Source: Sperchopsis tessellata
Taxonomy: Eukaryota > Arthropoda > Insecta > Coleoptera > Hydrophilidae
Direction: 5' to 3'
Assembly: GCA_033557685.1 (NCBI GenBank)
Contig: JAWQRN010000212.1
Coordinates: 1-34,012, forward strand
DNA length: 34,012 bases
Shown here: in pieces, positions 31,690 through 34,012 of the stretch
Layout: every line of letters begins with the position of its first letter
How positions within the stretch are numbered: position 1 is the stretch's first letter
Translations under genes and position numbers: made by a program
The notes under the pieces: generated by a model
Seen by the model: the letters and a program-made list of their open reading frames with translations, nothing else
Told to the model about the DNA's origin: nothing
Database searches by the model: none

Positions 31690-32310
31690 GTTGTGAGAAT
31701 GAGTTAATTCTTAATGTGTTGAAGAAGGCTGAGGAGGTCTAATGTGTGGCTCGTAATGGTTCTCCAAATCAGGACTTGTTTTTGGGCGACAGTTTGTTTG
31801 GAAAAAGCATGGGTGGATCATGCTGCATCTTTGCGTTATATGCTTAGCAGTGTGGTCTACCTGTTCAATTAATTAAATATCACTTCACACTTTAAAATGG
31901 TTGTATTATGGACATCTATATTCTAGACTTGCACATGGTATTGTCTACTGGGGTGGGTCCACTTAATGTGCGAGTGTGTTTGTGACAGACGGTAATTTTT
32001 AAACAAATAGTTAGTGTGGGTCTGAAGGAGATCTGCAGGTTTGTGAGATTCAACATGATGACCTTTCTTCTTTGTTTACTAGGAAACACATCAGGAGCTA
32101 CATTACACATACAATCTTATCATACACGAGATAAATATCTACTCAGCATGTTCAACTAGCGCATATCTTTTGCATTTAGTGGATGTCATGTCAAAGGATA
32201 TGTAATAATTTGTCTCTCCATACTTTGCAAATAAAAATATAAAGGCATTTAAGAGTGATCTTAAAAAGTTTTAAGTGATCATGATTTGTGTTTGTACATA
32301 TTTTATTTTA
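31690..32310 (+). pseudogene. Jockey-like LINE reverse transcriptase C-terminal fossil
   Basis: Broken plus-strand frames contain VDHAASLRYMLSSVVYLFN (~31812-31868), LAHGIVYWGGST (~31929), KQIVSVGLKEICR, SYHTRDKYLL (~32115) and HLRVILKSFK (~32250). The L-x-Y-G-I-x-x-W-G-G and H-S-Y-N-T-R-x-K patterns are typical of the region after the RT domain in Jockey-type LINEs. Multiple stops and frameshifts. It may be the 3' counterpart of the family seen at 17110-17900. Confidence 0.7.
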
Positions 32311-32639
32311 TTCGGATAATAAATAAGAGAACCAATAAAGTCTCCCAAAACTGTTACATCTTTGTATGTTTTGGTTTATGAATTTGAATTGCTTGCTCTG
32401 TTTGCTTTGATATTGATTATGTATTACAATCCTTAAGATTTGAGATAAAAAGTTAGCTCAACTACATCACATACATTTTTCACAATATAATTATGTTAAG
32501 ATCTAAAAAATAAAGAAACTTCTCATAAGATAATATATTTGAAAGTCACCAAATATAATTGGCAGTACTACTAAATTAATGAGATATATAAGAAAGTTAC
32601 ATTTTTTCAAAATTAAAGGGTACAAAATTAAAAATACAT
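32311..32639. other. Non-coding stretch, nothing recognised
   Basis: AT-rich spacer between the Jockey-like fossil and the mariner-family fossil. Confidence 0.5.
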
Positions 32640-33540
32640 TCACAGTCTTAAAGCATGTAATTCAGTTTCAGTTTTGTGCAATTTTGTTCTTCAACAAACA
32701 ACAATCTTTCCTTTATGTTGTGAACAGAATTTTTCTGTATATCTAGTGGAATATCTTCAATTTGTTGTGAAATTGAATTTATCAATTCTTCGATACTCAT
32801 AGAATTTACAAAAACTCTTTCCTTTAGATAACACCAAGCCAAAAATCTTCAGGATTGATATCAGGGCACTGTGCTGGCCAGGTGTTAAGAAAATGTCTGC
32901 TTTTTATGCTTTTGCTAAATGTGTTAATTAATAATAGCTTGACTGGAGTATAAATATACGTAGGTGCACCATCTTGCATGAAGATTATGTTACCAATATC
33001 ATGATTGCGTAAACAAACTTAGCATAATTCTGCAGCATATCAAAATACTGTTGTCCGATAGCTGATTTTCTTCAAAGAAGTATGGTCCTATAATGAAAAG
33101 CGATGTTAATCCATATCAAACCGTAACATTTAATACTTGTAGTCTTTGATGAATAAAGGATGATTTTCATACCATATCCTTCAGTTGTGGATATTTTGAA
33201 CTTTGATTAGCCCTACCTATTCCATAGGTAATATTGTCGGCTATTTCTTCAGTCTTAAGTAAAACTTCAGTAACATTAACAATATTAGCTACTTTAGGCC
33301 TTCCAGACTTTTTCCAGGTTTTTCAAATTTGTAGTTTAACTTTTTGTATGATTGTAAACTGCACAGGCCAACTCTTAGTTATTTTTTTTTTGTGAATTTT
33401 CCAATACCATTTGTTAAATTAGCTAGATTGTACTATAAGGGGCCAATTTATTCTTACTCCGGATGATTTCACAACACACTTCCACTCTTTTACGAGGTTA
33501 TCTAAGTGTTGATTTAGGTTTCTTGGCCGCACATGATGTA
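32640..33540 (-). pseudogene. Tc1/mariner-superfamily transposase fossil
   Basis: Broken minus-strand frames preserve transposase motifs in order: a weak N-terminal part (GRPKVANIVNVTEVLLKTEE, ~33302 down), VTVWYGLTSLF- and FIIGPYFFEE-like strings (~33125-33070), IFMQDGAPTYIYTPVK (~32985 down), LNTWPAQCPDINPEDFWL (~32893-32840), and YLKERVFVN followed by SIEELINSISQQIEDIPL. The second and third catalytic aspartates (QDGAP and NPED) are separated by 41 residues, which suits a DD41D-type mariner relative, though indels could have altered that. Several frameshifts and stops; no intact protein. The open frame at 32648-32842 is its C-terminal part. Confidence 0.8.
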
Positions 33541-33577
33541 TTATTTTGAGATTTGATTTAATCAAACGTCAAAATAA
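33541..33577. repeat. Near-perfect 18-bp-arm palindrome
   Basis: TTATTTTGAGATTTGATT and AATCAAACGTCAAAATAA are reverse complements at 16 of 18 positions around a single T. It abuts the 5' side of the minus-strand transposase fossil, so it may be a terminal repeat fused head to head with another copy. No matching terminus was found on the other side. Confidence 0.75.
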
Positions 33578-33652
33578 TAAATTAATAATAGCACTGTTCT
33601 GTATAAAATATATGTGTACCAAGTTTTTTAATGCTTCAATTACCATGCTTAT

Positions 33653-33985
33653 AAAGTTAAAGAAGTGTTACAAATTTATAACGTTATATTAAAAAAGTTA
33701 GGCAAGTGTTTAAAGTTCCCCAAGATAAATATATGCCTTCTCTAATACCAAAATTATTATGCAGGTAACTTATGTTATAAAAACTTAAGGAGTTAGAAAC
33801 TTATAACGTTAGGTTAAGAAGGTAGAGAAAGTGTTTAAAGTCCCCTAAGATAAATATGTGCCTTCCCTAATACCACAATTTTTATGCAGGTAACTTATGT
33901 TAAAAAAGTTAAGGTGTTAGAAACTTAAAATGATAGGTTAAAAAGGTTAGGAAAGTGTTTCAAGTCCTCTAATGCTTCAGTAATA
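33653..33985. repeat. Tandem repeat, ~125 bp period, about 2.6 copies
   Basis: Units start near 33653, 33778 and 33902. Shared blocks: TTATAACGTTA, AAGTGTTTAAAGT, AAGATAAATAT, TGCCTTC, TAATACCA and ATGCAGGTAACTTATGTTA. Identity is about 85%. The third unit fades out near 33985. Confidence 0.88.
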
Positions 33986-34012
33986 ATCATGTAATATAAT
34001 TATATGTATATA

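Overview
The window reads as AT-rich insect nuclear DNA. Three signs support this: spliced genes with long introns and GT-AG junctions, two genes with the ZAD (zinc-finger-associated domain) plus C2H2 architecture that is expanded in insects, and many decayed LINE, SINE and mariner-type elements. I cannot name the species. There are no bacterial operons, no CRISPR arrays and no canonical tRNA or rRNA genes.

Layout. (1) 1-2136: no gene recognised, apart from a foldback element with ~80-bp arms at 1291-1541. (2) Gene A, minus strand, ~8640 to 2137: a 5' UTR exon, a 5 kb intron carrying a 3.5-copy ~360-bp tandem array, then two coding exons for a glutamine-rich protein I do not recognise; its 3' end is unresolved. 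(3) 8641-10365: divergent intergenic DNA with short repeats and an X-box-like site. (4) Gene B, plus strand, 10485-16470: a complete three-exon, 612-residue ZAD protein with about 13 C2H2 fingers; intron 1 holds a full SINE with target-site duplications. (5) 16471-20320: intergenic, with two LINE fossils and several short tandem repeats. (6) Gene C, plus strand, 20407-31282 or beyond: seven exons, a ZAD and 10 complete C2H2 fingers plus a half finger, probably continuing past the window. Introns 5 and 6 carry LINE fossils in sense orientation. (7) 31283-34012: Jockey-like LINE 3' end, dead mariner-family transposase on the minus strand, and a 125-bp tandem repeat.

Genes B and C are head to tail about 4 kb apart and share a phase-0 intron at the same point inside the ZAD, just before a DGLP motif. 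They look like old tandem paralogues. ZAD proteins generally dimerise through the N-terminal domain and bind DNA through the fingers, so both are probable nuclear transcription or chromatin factors. Gene A, divergent from B, may also be a regulator, judged only by its composition. Each gene has an ATGGCG/GCCAT motif near its 5' end, and each has upstream reading frames that would affect start choice. I found no clearly new biological system. The most useful leads are the paired ZAD loci, the uORFs overlapping two start codons, the foldback and intronic satellite structures, and the intact SINE insertion.
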